This document shows positions 40,271-48,204 of a DNA stretch of 64,000 nt, in pieces. The DNA comes from Nitrospirota bacterium (GTDB lineage: Bacteria; Nitrospirota; Nitrospiria; Nitrospirales; Nitrospiraceae). Under the pieces are notes generated by a model, which saw nothing but the letters and a program-made list of their open reading frames with translations, was not told the DNA's origin and searched no databases. Each line of letters starts with the position of its first letter. Position 1 is the first letter of the stretch. Both the position numbers and the translations under genes were made by a program. The stretch covers positions 185,771 to 249,770 of the forward strand of contig JBFLWP010000001.1 in NCBI GenBank assembly GCA_040757595.1, read 5' to 3'.

Positions 40271-41755
40271 CCGCAGGAGTAGGATCGTCGTGACGCAGAC
40301 GAGCAGGTTGTTCAGGGCATGGGCCGTGAGGCTCGGCCACAGGCTGCCGCTCTTCTCGTAGATCCAGGCCCAGAGGAGCCCGCTCCAGAACACGCTGGCA
40401 AACCCCAGCAGCCCGTACCCGTGGGCGGCGGCAAAGAGCGTCGCGCTGGCGGCTGCGGCCGGCCAGGCGCCAAGCCGGCGGCGGAGCGTCGCGAAGAGCA
40501 GCCCGCGGAAGAGCACCTCCTCGAACAGCGGCGCCAGCAGCACGTACTCGACCAACCCCGTGAGGACGACCGGCGCCGGTCCCCAGACCAGGTCGCCGTC
40601 GAACCACTCCGTCCAATGGCTGGAGAGCCGGAACTGTTCGGCCGCCAGTCCGAGCCCCCACTCGCCCAGCAATCCGGCTGCCACCGTCGCCGCCACCAGG
40701 AGCCAGAACCGCCCCGCCCCGCCCGTCACGGGCCAGAGCCCCAGCCCGCGGGCCAAGCCGACGTCGAGGGGGCCGAACAGATGGCGTTGCGCGAGGAGCA
40801 GCACCGGCAGGTTGGTCAGGGGGATTGAGACCAGTTGCAGCGCCAGGTTGTCGGGGCCGAGCAGGAGCAGCCCCACCGTGATCACGGCCCCGGCGGCCCC
40901 GCCCCGGATCAGCACGATCATTCCGGTCCGTCCGCTCCATTGCGGAGGGAGCGGCACCGGCCCGACTTTCAAAGCCGTCCCGTCATGTCGTCTCCGCAGC
41001 ACCGCGGCCAGCGAGACGACCCCGATCAGGAATGCGACCAGTTGGATCGAAACCAGAATGCGGGAGCGGAGCACCAGCGGCCCGATCCGGTCGGCCTGGA
41101 TCTCGGCCCCCCTGGCCGGCCAGGACCGGTCCCCGGCGCGGCTGGCCACTCCGCCGGCCAGCTTGTCGTAGAACCAGCCGGACGGCAGGAACTCCGCCAG
41201 CTCGGCCTGCGCCAGAAGCGCCTCGTCGCGATCGAGCCGCTTCGCGAGATAGGCGGCCTTGAGCAGACGCGCGTAGGAGGCAAACGGCTCGCCGTTTCGC
41301 TCCCAGCCGGCGATCGTCTCGCGCACCCGGTCCAGATGCCCCGCCTCTCCCTCCAGGATGCCCAGTTGGAGCGAGACGAGCGGCTCCGGGGAAGCGGCAG
41401 CCAACTCCTCATACCAGGCGATGGCCTGCGCGAGCTCGTCGAGACTGTCGCTCGTCGTCACTTCGTAGAGCCACCGCTCCCACACCGGCGCCCGGGCAAA
41501 GGCCTCTTCCAGATCCAGCGACCGGCCGACGATCAGAGCCAGCGCCCGTTCCGGAGACGACACCCGTTCCAGCGGCGGAACCGAGAGCTGGAGCCAGACG
41601 AAGAGGATCACGGCTCCCGCGAGCACGGCCGCCGCGCAGGCAGTCACGACCGGCGAGAACCGTGGGGAGGCGCCCCCGGCATCGGCCGTGGGCACGGGCG
41701 AAGGCTGCTCGGGAAAAGGCTCGGGCTCAACCGTTTGAGACCTGTGGTCTTCCAT
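40265..41755 (-). CDS. CPBP-family intramembrane metalloprotease (CAAX protease-like)
   Basis: A multi-pass protein of 496 residues. The C-terminal CPBP domain (about 325-485) carries EEVLFRGLLFATLRRR, with the two Glu and Arg of the active site, LFAAAHGYGLLGF with the first His, and LTAHALNNLLVCV with the second His and Asn. N-terminal residues about 38-55 are one helix, followed by a long periplasmic-type segment (about 60-210). The ATG at 41755 was chosen because a TATACT box sits 20 bases before it; a second ATG is at 41800. Its stop is at the edge of a period-7 array. Target unknown. Confidence 0.85.
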   Translation of the reverse strand: MEDHRSQTVEPEPFPEQPSPVPTADAGGASPRFSPVVTACAAAVLAGAVILFVWLQLSVPPLERVSSPERALALIVGRSLDLEEAFARAPVWERWLYEVTTSDSLDELAQAIAWYEELAAASPEPLVSLQLGILEGEAGHLDRVRETIAGWERNGEPFASYARLLKAAYLAKRLDRDEALLAQAELAEFLPSGWFYDKLAGGVASRAGDRSWPARGAEIQADRIGPLVLRSRILVSIQLVAFLIGVVSLAAVLRRRHDGTALKVGPVPLPPQWSGRTGMIVLIRGGAAGAVITVGLLLLGPDNLALQLVSIPLTNLPVLLLAQRHLFGPLDVGLARGLGLWPVTGGAGRFWLLVAATVAAGLLGEWGLGLAAEQFRLSSHWTEWFDGDLVWGPAPVVLTGLVEYVLLAPLFEEVLFRGLLFATLRRRLGAWPAAAASATLFAAAHGYGLLGFASVFWSGLLWAWIYEKSGSLWPSLTAHALNNLLVCVTTILLLRE

Positions 41756-41775
41756 AGGGATCGGCAGCGGGCGGC

Positions 41776-41781
41776 AGTATA
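41776..41781 (-). promoter_or_regulatory. Extended -10 box of CPBP protease gene
   Basis: TGCTATACT on the minus strand (TATACT at 41776-41781) lies 20 bases before the ATG at 41755, giving a leader of about 13 bases. It supports the shorter start. Confidence 0.35.
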
Positions 41782-41838
41782 GCACGGGAGATGGCGTCAT
41801 CGAGGGGGAGCGGGCCTTGCGGAAGAGACCGAGGCGGG

Positions 41839-43962
41839 CTAGGCGGCGGGGCGCTCCAGCACTTCCCGCACCTTCTCGACGAGCCTGTCGGGAATCACCG
41901 GCTTGACGAGCAGATCGGTCGGCGCGGCGACTCCGTAACCGCCGAGGGCCAGCTCCCCGAGACCGGAGACGTAGAGCACTTTGAGCCCCGGCCTCAGGCC
42001 GAGCAGGCGGCCGGCCAGCTCCTTCCCGTTCATGCCCGGCATGGCGACGTCGGTGACGAGAAGATCGATCGGCCCGGCATGTTGCCGCTCGACGAGCAAG
42101 GCGCTCTCGCCGGAGCCCACCTCCAGCACCAGATAGCCCTCCTCTTCGAGAATCTCCTGCATCACCTGCCGCACGTCCCGATCGTCGTCCACGAGGAGGA
42201 TCGTCCGGCGGCCGCTCGCCCGTGGCTGGGGAGCCACCCTCTGCGGCTCTTCGATCGGACGAGGCTCAGCCTTCGGAAAGAAGATCCGGAACGCCGTTCC
42301 CGCGCCGACCTCGCTCTGGACGTCGATCACGCCCCGGTGTTGCTCCACGATTCCATGGACGATGGTGAGTCCCAGCCCCGTTCCTTCGCCGGGGGCCTTG
42401 GTCGTGTAGAACGGCTCCTTCCAACGGGCCAGGACCTCCTTGTCCATGCCGGCTCCCGTATCGCTCACGGCCAGCATGACCGCCGCCCCTCTGCGAAGCG
42501 CGTCGGTCCGCCCGCCTGGCGGGAGCTGTCCCTGCGCGACGTTCGCGGTCTCGATCGTGAGGACGCCTCCCCGGGGCATGGCGTCGCGGGCGTTGGTCAC
42601 GAGGTTGATGAGGACCTGGTCGAGCTGCACCGGGTCGGCCTGAAGCCGATCCAACGACGGTTGGAGGTTGGTGACGATCCTGACTCCCTGCCCGACCAAC
42701 CGTTCGAGCATCGGGAGGAGCTCGGTCACGACGACGTTCAAATCCACGCTGGTCATCGTCAGGGCCTGCTTGCGGCCGAACGACAGCAACTGCTGGGAGA
42801 GGGCCTGGCCCCGCTCCGAGGCTTTGCCGATCTCCTTCAGCTTCTTGACGGAGGGATCGTCCGGCGCCGCGCGGCGGAGCAACAGCGCCACGCAACCGTT
42901 GATGATCGAGAGCACCTGGTTGAAATCGTGGGCCACCTGCGTCGCCAGGCGTCCGACGGCTTCCATCTTCTGGGTCTGCCGCACCTCCTCTTCCTTGCGC
43001 CGCAGCCATTCCTCCACCCGCTTCCGCTCCGAAGTGTCCCGCAGGATCCCCGTGAAGTAGGTGCCCGAGTCCGTGGTCCAGGAGGACACGGAGAGCTCGA
43101 ACGGGAACTCGGTCCCGTCCTTGCGCAGCCCGCGGAACTCCACGGTGCCGCCCACGACGTAGCTCTGTCCCGTCGCCCGGTATCGGGCCAACCCGCGCAG
43201 GTGCGCCTCCCGGTACCGCTCCGGCATGAGCAGGGTCAGCGGCAAGCCCAGGATCTCCTCCTCCCGGTAGCCGAAGATCTGCTCCGCCGCCCTGTTCCAC
43301 GACAGGACCGTTCCGTCGCCGCCGATGAGAATGATGGCGTCACGGGCCGTCTGCACGACGGACTGGAACTTGGCTTCCGTCTCCTTCTTGACCTCCTCCA
43401 CCCGCCGGCGGACCCTGCGGACGGTGTCCACGGCCGTCCCGTAAAAGGTCCCCATGATCAGGAGGACCGGGACCTCCAGCCACTCCCCTTCGGACAGAGG
43501 GTGCGCCTGGTGCGGTCCGAAATACAGGATCAACCCGTAGACGGCGCAGAGCAGGAACGAAAGCGCGCAGACCTGCGTGAACGTCGGGGCCGAGGCCGCG
43601 ACCAGGACGATCAGAAAGAACGTCACGCCGAGGCCGTACGACACGTTGTCCGAAAAATGGAGAATCGCGCCGGTGACGCCCGTGTCCAGCAAGACCAACG
43701 TCCCCACGAACCAGCCTTTCTCCCACGCGTGCAGCGGAAGCTTGAACAGGACGGCGGTTCCCACCAGGAGCCCGAGAACCACCAGATCCCGCACCGAGTG
43801 GAGAAGGTGCGCTTCGTGGCTGAAGGCGACGTGGTAGGAGAGGACGATTGCCACCAGGACCTGGAGCAGCAACAACTGCGATCGGTAGCCGCCACCGGGC
43901 AGGGTGGATTCGCCGACGGAGTCGGAATCGGCGACGCCCGGTGCGAGGGGAGATTCGGACAT
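41839..43962 (-). CDS. Membrane-bound PAS hybrid histidine kinase with receiver domain
   Basis: 707 residues. GGAGAGGAT precedes the ATG at 43962. The N-terminal third (about 30-185) contains five or six membrane helices (QLLLLQVLVAIVLSYHVAF, LLVGTAVLFKLPLHAW, FVGTLVLLDTGVTGAIL and more) forming a sensor without a large periplasmic loop. A PAS domain (about 215-335) follows, then HisKA with AVGRLATQVAHDFNQVLSI, ATPase with NLVTNARDAMPRGG, DTGAGMD and YTTKAPGEGTGLGLTIVHG, and a receiver with DLLVTDVAMPGMNG. The promoter is a strong TTGACA-N17-TAGCCT. It has no adjacent response regulator. Confidence 0.9.
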   Translation of the reverse strand: MSESPLAPGVADSDSVGESTLPGGGYRSQLLLLQVLVAIVLSYHVAFSHEAHLLHSVRDLVVLGLLVGTAVLFKLPLHAWEKGWFVGTLVLLDTGVTGAILHFSDNVSYGLGVTFFLIVLVAASAPTFTQVCALSFLLCAVYGLILYFGPHQAHPLSEGEWLEVPVLLIMGTFYGTAVDTVRRVRRRVEEVKKETEAKFQSVVQTARDAIILIGGDGTVLSWNRAAEQIFGYREEEILGLPLTLLMPERYREAHLRGLARYRATGQSYVVGGTVEFRGLRKDGTEFPFELSVSSWTTDSGTYFTGILRDTSERKRVEEWLRRKEEEVRQTQKMEAVGRLATQVAHDFNQVLSIINGCVALLLRRAAPDDPSVKKLKEIGKASERGQALSQQLLSFGRKQALTMTSVDLNVVVTELLPMLERLVGQGVRIVTNLQPSLDRLQADPVQLDQVLINLVTNARDAMPRGGVLTIETANVAQGQLPPGGRTDALRRGAAVMLAVSDTGAGMDKEVLARWKEPFYTTKAPGEGTGLGLTIVHGIVEQHRGVIDVQSEVGAGTAFRIFFPKAEPRPIEEPQRVAPQPRASGRRTILLVDDDRDVRQVMQEILEEEGYLVLEVGSGESALLVERQHAGPIDLLVTDVAMPGMNGKELAGRLLGLRPGLKVLYVSGLGELALGGYGVAAPTDLLVKPVIPDRLVEKVREVLERPAA

Positions 43963-44005
43963 CCGTATCCTCTCCAGGAGGGATCCCCGAAGTACGTACG
44001 TGGTC

Positions 44006-44034
44006 AGGCTAGGCCGGCACCGTCCCGATGTCAA
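44006..44034 (-). promoter_or_regulatory. Promoter of membrane hybrid kinase gene
   Basis: On the minus strand TTGACA (44029-44034) is followed after exactly 17 bases by TAGCCT (44006-44011). The leader of about 37 bases contains the ribosome binding site. Same motif pair as at 48166-48194. Confidence 0.6.
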
Positions 44035-44120
44035 GTCCTTGAGCCGGTCCGGCGAGCTCGCCGCTGCGCCGCGCCCCGGAGACTCGCTTCCGGTGTGTAG
44101 CGGAATCGGGGACAGTCCGC

Positions 44121-44126
44121 TATACT
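44121..44126 (+). promoter_or_regulatory. -10 box upstream of aminotransferase gene
   Basis: TATACT (44121-44126) lies 56 bases before the ATG at 44183. No convincing -35 box at the proper distance. Confidence 0.3.
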
Positions 44127-44182
44127 AGCCCGGCTCAGAGCGGCGGACTCGCGAGTTTTTGACACGTGACGCGTCGTATCCG

Positions 44183-45373
44183 ATGACCAGCGAACGATCC
44201 GGTGAGTTGGCCCCGCCGTCCCGCCTCCTGCTGGGCCCGGGCCCCAGCCTGGTGCACCCCCGCGTGCTGCGCGCGATGGCGACGCCTCTGCTCGGACACT
44301 TGGACCCGGCCTTCCTGCAGCTCATGGACGAGATCCAGCACCAACTCCGGCAGGTCTTCCGCACGGTCAATCCCTTCACGATCGCCGTGTCCGGCACCGG
44401 CTCGGCCGGGATGGAAGCCGTGCTGGTCAACCTGGTCGAGCCGGGCGATCCGGTCGTCGTCGGCGTCAACGGGATCTTCGGAACCCGCATGGCCACGATC
44501 GTGGAGCGTTGCGGCGGAAAGCCGATCCGGGTGGAGGCACCCTGGGGCCGCATCGCCGAGCCGGATGCGATCGCACGAGCCCTCAGCCGTTCCGGGCCCG
44601 TCAAGGCCGTAGCCCTCGTCCACGCGGAGACCTCGACCGGGGTCGAACAGCCGATCGAGCCGGTCGGCCGCCTCTGCCGCGAGCACGGCGCCCTCCTGAT
44701 CGTGGACGCCGTCACGTCCCTGGGCGGCCTGCCGGTAGAGGTGGACCGGTGGAGCGCCGACGCCTGCTACAGCGGCACGCAGAAGTGCCTGAGCTGTCCG
44801 CCCGGCCTGGCGCCCCTCACGCTCAGCGAGAGGGCCTTGGAGACGGTCCGCCGGCGCAAGGTCCCGTGCCAGAGCTGGTACCTGGACCTCTCGCTCGTCG
44901 CGGATTACTGGGCCGAGGGGAGGCGGGCCTACCACCACACGGCTCCGATCTCCATGCTGTACGGCCTCCGGGAGGCGCTGCGCCTGGTGCTGGAAGAGGG
45001 GCTCGAGGCGCGCTTCGCGCGACACCGGCTCAACAGCGCCGCCCTGATGGCGGGCCTGGCGGCCCTGGGGCTCGCCCCGTTCGCCCAGGAGGGGCACCGG
45101 CTGCCGAGCCTGAACTGTGTGGCGCTGCCCCCCTCCGTGGAGGACGCGCCGGTCCGGGCCGAACTCCTGCGCGACTACGGGATCGAGATCGGCGGAGGGC
45201 TGGGACCGCTGCAGGGCAAGGTCTGGCGCATCGGCTTGATGGGCGAGTCCTCGGCCAAGAGCCACGTGCTGACGCTTCTCAGCGCGCTGGAGGGAATTTT
45301 TCACCGGCGGGGCTGGCTGTCACGACCGGGAACGGCGCTGGAGGCCGCAGCCCGGGTGTACATCGCGCAGTGA
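44183..45373 (+). CDS. Class V aminotransferase (alanine-glyoxylate/serine-glyoxylate type)
   Basis: PLP-dependent enzyme that moves an amino group between alanine or serine and glyoxylate. The 396-residue protein has the family N terminus LLLGPGPSLVHPRVLRAMATPLLGH, the PLP phosphate region SGTGSAGMEAVLVNL, DAVTSLGGLPVEVDRW (the Asp holding the PLP pyridine N), and SGTQKCLSCPPGLAPL with the Schiff-base Lys. Near the C terminus, KVWRIGLMGESS is the usual Arg motif. The ATG at 44183 is preferred to the 44159 start. No neighbour hints at the amino acid used; glyoxylate detoxification or a photorespiration-like route is plausible. Confidence 0.9.
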   Translation: MTSERSGELAPPSRLLLGPGPSLVHPRVLRAMATPLLGHLDPAFLQLMDEIQHQLRQVFRTVNPFTIAVSGTGSAGMEAVLVNLVEPGDPVVVGVNGIFGTRMATIVERCGGKPIRVEAPWGRIAEPDAIARALSRSGPVKAVALVHAETSTGVEQPIEPVGRLCREHGALLIVDAVTSLGGLPVEVDRWSADACYSGTQKCLSCPPGLAPLTLSERALETVRRRKVPCQSWYLDLSLVADYWAEGRRAYHHTAPISMLYGLREALRLVLEEGLEARFARHRLNSAALMAGLAALGLAPFAQEGHRLPSLNCVALPPSVEDAPVRAELLRDYGIEIGGGLGPLQGKVWRIGLMGESSAKSHVLTLLSALEGIFHRRGWLSRPGTALEAAARVYIAQ

Positions 45374-45383
45374 ACGGCGGGAC

Positions 45384-45460
45384 GGCACGGGGCAAGAGGC
45401 GAGGGGCAAGAGGGTGAAATCTTAACCTCTCGCCTCGTGCCTCTCGCCCCTCGCCCCATT
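45384..45460. repeat. Period-7 inverted array, word GGCAAGA
   Basis: Left arm GGCACGG, GGCAAGA, GGCGAGG, GGCAAGA, GGGTGAA (45384-45418); right arm CCTCTCG, CCTCGTG, CCTCTCG, CCCCTCG, CCCCATT (45426-45460). The two arms are separated by only 7 bases, giving a long near-perfect hairpin between the aminotransferase and DUF3365 genes. Confidence 0.9.
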
Positions 45461-45482
45461 GTCAAGACGGGAAAGGGTGTCC

Positions 45483-46079
45483 ATGAAGCAAACGCTGCTC
45501 TGGGGAACGGTGCTCGTGATGCTCGCCCTGCTGGCCGGATTCGGCTACTGGGGCCTCTCGATGCTGACCAGGGAATCCAACGAGCCGGCGACGATCGCGC
45601 CGGAGACCGCGGCGGATTACCTGCACGCTGTCATCGAGGCGAACCGCACGGTTTACACGAAGGACATCGTGGACAAGATGCAGCAGAAGGGCATCGTGGA
45701 GGCGGCCGAACACTGGAAGCAGGAGGCGTCCCTGCCTCTGCCGGCCCAGTTCCTGATCGAGACCGGCAAGCTCGTCGCCGAGAAGGAAGCCGGGATCAAA
45801 TACCGGCTGGTGAGCCTCTCCCCGATCTACGTGTGGAACGCGCCCCAGACGGACTTCGAACGGCGGGGTCTCGAAGCGATCGTGAAGAATCCCGCCGAGC
45901 CGTTCAAGGGCTACGTGCGCGTCGGCCGGGAGCGGTTCTTTCAGGCGATCTACGCGGACCTGGCAGTCTCCGCGTCCTGCGTCGCCTGTCACAATGCGCA
46001 TCCCAACAGTCCGAGACGGAACTACAAGCTCAACGACGTCATGGGCGGGCTCGTGATCACGATCCCGGTCGGCCGGTAG
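45483..46079 (+). CDS. DUF3365 (Tll0287-like) c-type heme protein
   Basis: A 198-residue exported protein. An N-terminal membrane helix (TLLWGTVLVMLALLAGFGYW) is followed by a DUF3365 domain. The heme site is CVACHNAHPNSP near residue 165, a CxxCH motif, followed by the conserved NYKLNDVMGGLVITIPV end. Related domains are sensor-like and bind a single heme c in the periplasm; here the protein has no signalling domain attached. The ATG at 45483 has GGGAAAGGG upstream; an upstream GTG frame is possible. It may share a transcript with the amidohydrolase gene 53 bases downstream. Confidence 0.85.
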   Translation: MKQTLLWGTVLVMLALLAGFGYWGLSMLTRESNEPATIAPETAADYLHAVIEANRTVYTKDIVDKMQQKGIVEAAEHWKQEASLPLPAQFLIETGKLVAEKEAGIKYRLVSLSPIYVWNAPQTDFERRGLEAIVKNPAEPFKGYVRVGRERFFQAIYADLAVSASCVACHNAHPNSPRRNYKLNDVMGGLVITIPVGR

Positions 46080-46132
46080 CCGACCCCGACGGACTTTTCT
46101 CCCGCATGACCGGAAGGGACGGGGAAGAGAAC

Positions 46133-47356
46133 ATGACGCTGGCCTTTCGACAGGCCCGGATCATTGACGGGCTCGGGCGGACGCTCGAGCGGGCGGCGCT
46201 CGTGATCCACGGCGACCGGATCGCCGTGGTCGGCCCGGAAGGCCGGGTCACCGTCCCTCGAAGCGCGGCGCGGATTGACGCGCGCGGCTTGACCATTCTC
46301 CCCGGCCTCATCGACTGCCACGTGCACCTGGGCCTGGGGGGGGAGCCGGACGTCGTGGCCGCCATCGAGGCCGAGGCCCCGGCCCTCACGCTCCTGAAGG
46401 CCGCGCGCTTCGCCCGCCTCACGCTCGAAGCCGGGTTTACGACCGTACGCGACCTCGGCGCCCGGGACCACGGGATCATCGCGCTCAAGCAGGCCGTCGC
46501 CGCCGGCCTGACGCCCGGCCCCAGGATCCTGGCGGCCGGGCTCGCCATCTGCATGACGGGCGGACACGCCCGCTTCATCGGGCGCGAGGCCGACGGTCCG
46601 ACGGAGATCGTGCGCGCGGTGCGCGAGCAACTGGCGGCCGGGGCGGACGTGATCAAGTTCATCGCGTCCGGCGGCGTGCTGACTCCGGGCACCTCCCCCG
46701 ACTGCCCGCAACTGACCCTGGAGGAGCTGGCGGCCGGAATGGCCGAGGCCCGCGGCGCCGGCCGGCGCATCGCCGCCCACGCCCACGGAGCCGAGGGCAT
46801 GAAGAACGCCGTCCGCGCCGGGGTCCATTCGATCGAGCACGCGACGCTGATGGACGACGATGCGGCGGCCCTGATGCGGGACCACGCGGTGTTCATGGTC
46901 CCGACCCTGTCCGCCCTCCATCAGACGGCGGATCGTGGCTCGGCCTGCGGAATTCCCGAGTCGGCCGTGGCCAAGGCCCGCGCGATCCGGGCCAGGCACG
47001 AGGCCAGCTTCAAGAAGGCCCATCGGGGCGGGATCGCGATCGCGCTCGGGACCGACGCGGGCACCCCCTTCAACTACCACGGAGACAACGCGCAGGAGTT
47101 GGAGCGGATGGTGGCGCTGGGCATGAGCCCGATGGAGGCTCTGGTGGCCGCCACCTCGGCCGCCTCCCGGTTGCTGGGCCTCGCGGACGAGGTCGGCACG
47201 ATCGAGACGGGCAAGCTCGCGGACCTCGTGGTCGTGGAGGGGAACCCGCTCAAGCGGATCGGCCTCCTGCGGGATCGGGGTCGGCTCGTCGGGGTGATGC
47301 GGGGCGGGCGGTTCGTCAGCGGCCCCCTTTCTAAGACGGTGATGGGTGATCGGTGA
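46133..47356 (+). CDS. Metal-dependent amidohydrolase (imidazolonepropionase/prolidase-like)
   Basis: TIM-barrel amidohydrolase of 407 residues. Metal and active-site sequences: ILPGLIDCHVHLG (HxH), DVIKFIASGGV with the likely bridging carboxylated Lys, AAHAHGAEGM and HSIEHATLMDDD with His ligands, and IALGTDAGTPFN with the catalytic Asp. The sequence FIASGGVLTPGTSPDCPQ is close to Xaa-Pro dipeptidase and related exported or cytosolic peptidase groups. No signal peptide is present. GGGGAAGAG lies before the ATG at 46133. The last residues (VMGDR and the TGA) are encoded by the start of a period-7 array. Confidence 0.88.
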   Translation: MTLAFRQARIIDGLGRTLERAALVIHGDRIAVVGPEGRVTVPRSAARIDARGLTILPGLIDCHVHLGLGGEPDVVAAIEAEAPALTLLKAARFARLTLEAGFTTVRDLGARDHGIIALKQAVAAGLTPGPRILAAGLAICMTGGHARFIGREADGPTEIVRAVREQLAAGADVIKFIASGGVLTPGTSPDCPQLTLEELAAGMAEARGAGRRIAAHAHGAEGMKNAVRAGVHSIEHATLMDDDAAALMRDHAVFMVPTLSALHQTADRGSACGIPESAVAKARAIRARHEASFKKAHRGGIAIALGTDAGTPFNYHGDNAQELERMVALGMSPMEALVAATSAASRLLGLADEVGTIETGKLADLVVVEGNPLKRIGLLRDRGRLVGVMRGGRFVSGPLSKTVMGDR

Positions 47357-47415
47357 CGGATGATAGGGATGGCCGGGGGCTTCATACCCGTCACACTTCA
47401 CCTGTCACTCATCAC
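47339..47415. repeat. Period-7 inverted array, word GTGATGG, holding two stop codons
   Basis: Left arm GTGATGG, GTGATCG, GTGACGG, ATGATAG (47339-47366); right arm CCGTCAC, ACTTCAC, CTGTCAC, TCATCAC (47388-47415). The amidohydrolase stop (47354-47356) is in the third unit, and the converging DnaJ gene ends at the right edge (47415-47417). First two units equal those at 27361. Confidence 0.88.
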
Positions 47416-48056
47416 TATTTGCGGACGTACCACAGCTCCAGCGCTCCCATGAAGCCTCGCCGGCGGCCCTGCCGGAACGTCTCCTCGAAGCGGCTCCTGA
47501 TTTCGTTCCCGCGGCGGACGTCCTGGCGGCCCACGACGCCCTGCGAGACCATCATCTGCAGCGCCACGTCCAGCAGCCGCTCCCGGCGGATCTCCATCTC
47601 GGGCGTCACGAATTCCCCCATCACCTCGGCCGCGCGGGCCAGCACGACGGCTTCCTTGAAGGTGTCGTAGCCCTGGAGCGAGACGGTCCGCTCCCGGATC
47701 AGCGCCAATTCCTCCTTGACCCGTTTGGCATCCTTCACCAGCAGCGCGAAGACCTCCTTCCGCCCCTCCTCGTAGAGCTTCTGCTCCATCTCGTCCAGGA
47801 TGACGGCCGGATTCGGCGTCTCGGGCCGGCCGGCTTCGTCGCCGAACCGGAGCCGCTCATAGCTGCGCCTGGCCTCCGGATCGCCCAGGATCTCGTAGGC
47901 GGCGTTGATCTCCCGGATTCTGGCCTCGGCCGCCTGGTCGCCCGGATTGCGGTCCGGGTGGTGCTCGAGGACGAGCCGGCGGTAGGCCTTCTTGATCTCC
48001 TCATCGGTGGCGTCGCGGGAGACGCCGAGGACTTCGTAAAAGTCGACGCGGGCCAT
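47415..48056 (-). CDS. J-domain protein
   Basis: A 213-residue co-chaperone-like protein. Residues 1-70 form a J domain: [21 protein letters not shown], with the HPD motif in [10 protein letters not shown] and [11 protein letters not shown]. After it, there is no Gly/Phe region or zinc finger; instead a helical domain (about 80-213) with [19 protein letters not shown] and [20 protein letters not shown], so it is a type III J protein rather than DnaJ itself. It would recruit DnaK to a special client. A TATAGT box lies 11 bases before the ATG. Confidence 0.87.
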   Translation of the reverse strand: MARVDFYEVLGVSRDATDEEIKKAYRRLVLEHHPDRNPGDQAAEARIREINAAYEILGDPEARRSYERLRFGDEAGRPETPNPAVILDEMEQKLYEEGRKEVFALLVKDAKRVKEELALIRERTVSLQGYDTFKEAVVLARAAEVMGEFVTPEMEIRRERLLDVALQMMVSQGVVGRQDVRRGNEIRSRFEETFRQGRRRGFMGALELWYVRK

Positions 48057-48067
48057 GGCAGCACGAG

Positions 48068-48073
48068 ACTATA
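48068..48073 (-). promoter_or_regulatory. Extended -10 box of J-domain gene
   Basis: TGATATAGT on the minus strand (TATAGT at 48068-48073) ends 11 bases before the ATG at 48056. The predicted leader is about 5 bases. Confidence 0.4.
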
Positions 48074-48123
48074 TCATTTCTCGCTTTCTCTTCGGAAATA
48101 GCCCGTCGGCTCAGGCACCTTCC

Positions 48124-48151
48124 ACTGACCACCGACCCCTGACCACCTGTT
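48124..48151. repeat. Short period-7 array, word ACTGACC
   Basis: Four units: ACTGACC, ACCGACC, CCTGACC, ACCTGTT. A single arm between the divergent J-domain and MFS genes, directly upstream of the MFS promoter. Confidence 0.65.
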
Positions 48152-48165
48152 CATGAACCGACGGC

Positions 48166-48194
48166 TTGACAGTACAGGGGAACCTGCGTAGCCT
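48166..48194 (+). promoter_or_regulatory. Promoter of MFS transporter gene
   Basis: TTGACA (48166-48171), 17 bases and TAGCCT (48189-48194); the ATG at 48205 follows after 10 bases, so the leader is 0-4 bases. A longer open frame starts at the TTG of the -35 box itself, which is therefore not the gene start. Confidence 0.6.
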
Positions 48195-48204
48195 GCACGC
48201 CGTC

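Noticed and set aside
48166..48204. TTG start for the MFS transporter 39 bases upstream
   Set aside because: That TTG is the first half of a perfect -35 box with a TAGCCT -10 box 17 bases later, so it would not be in the mRNA.
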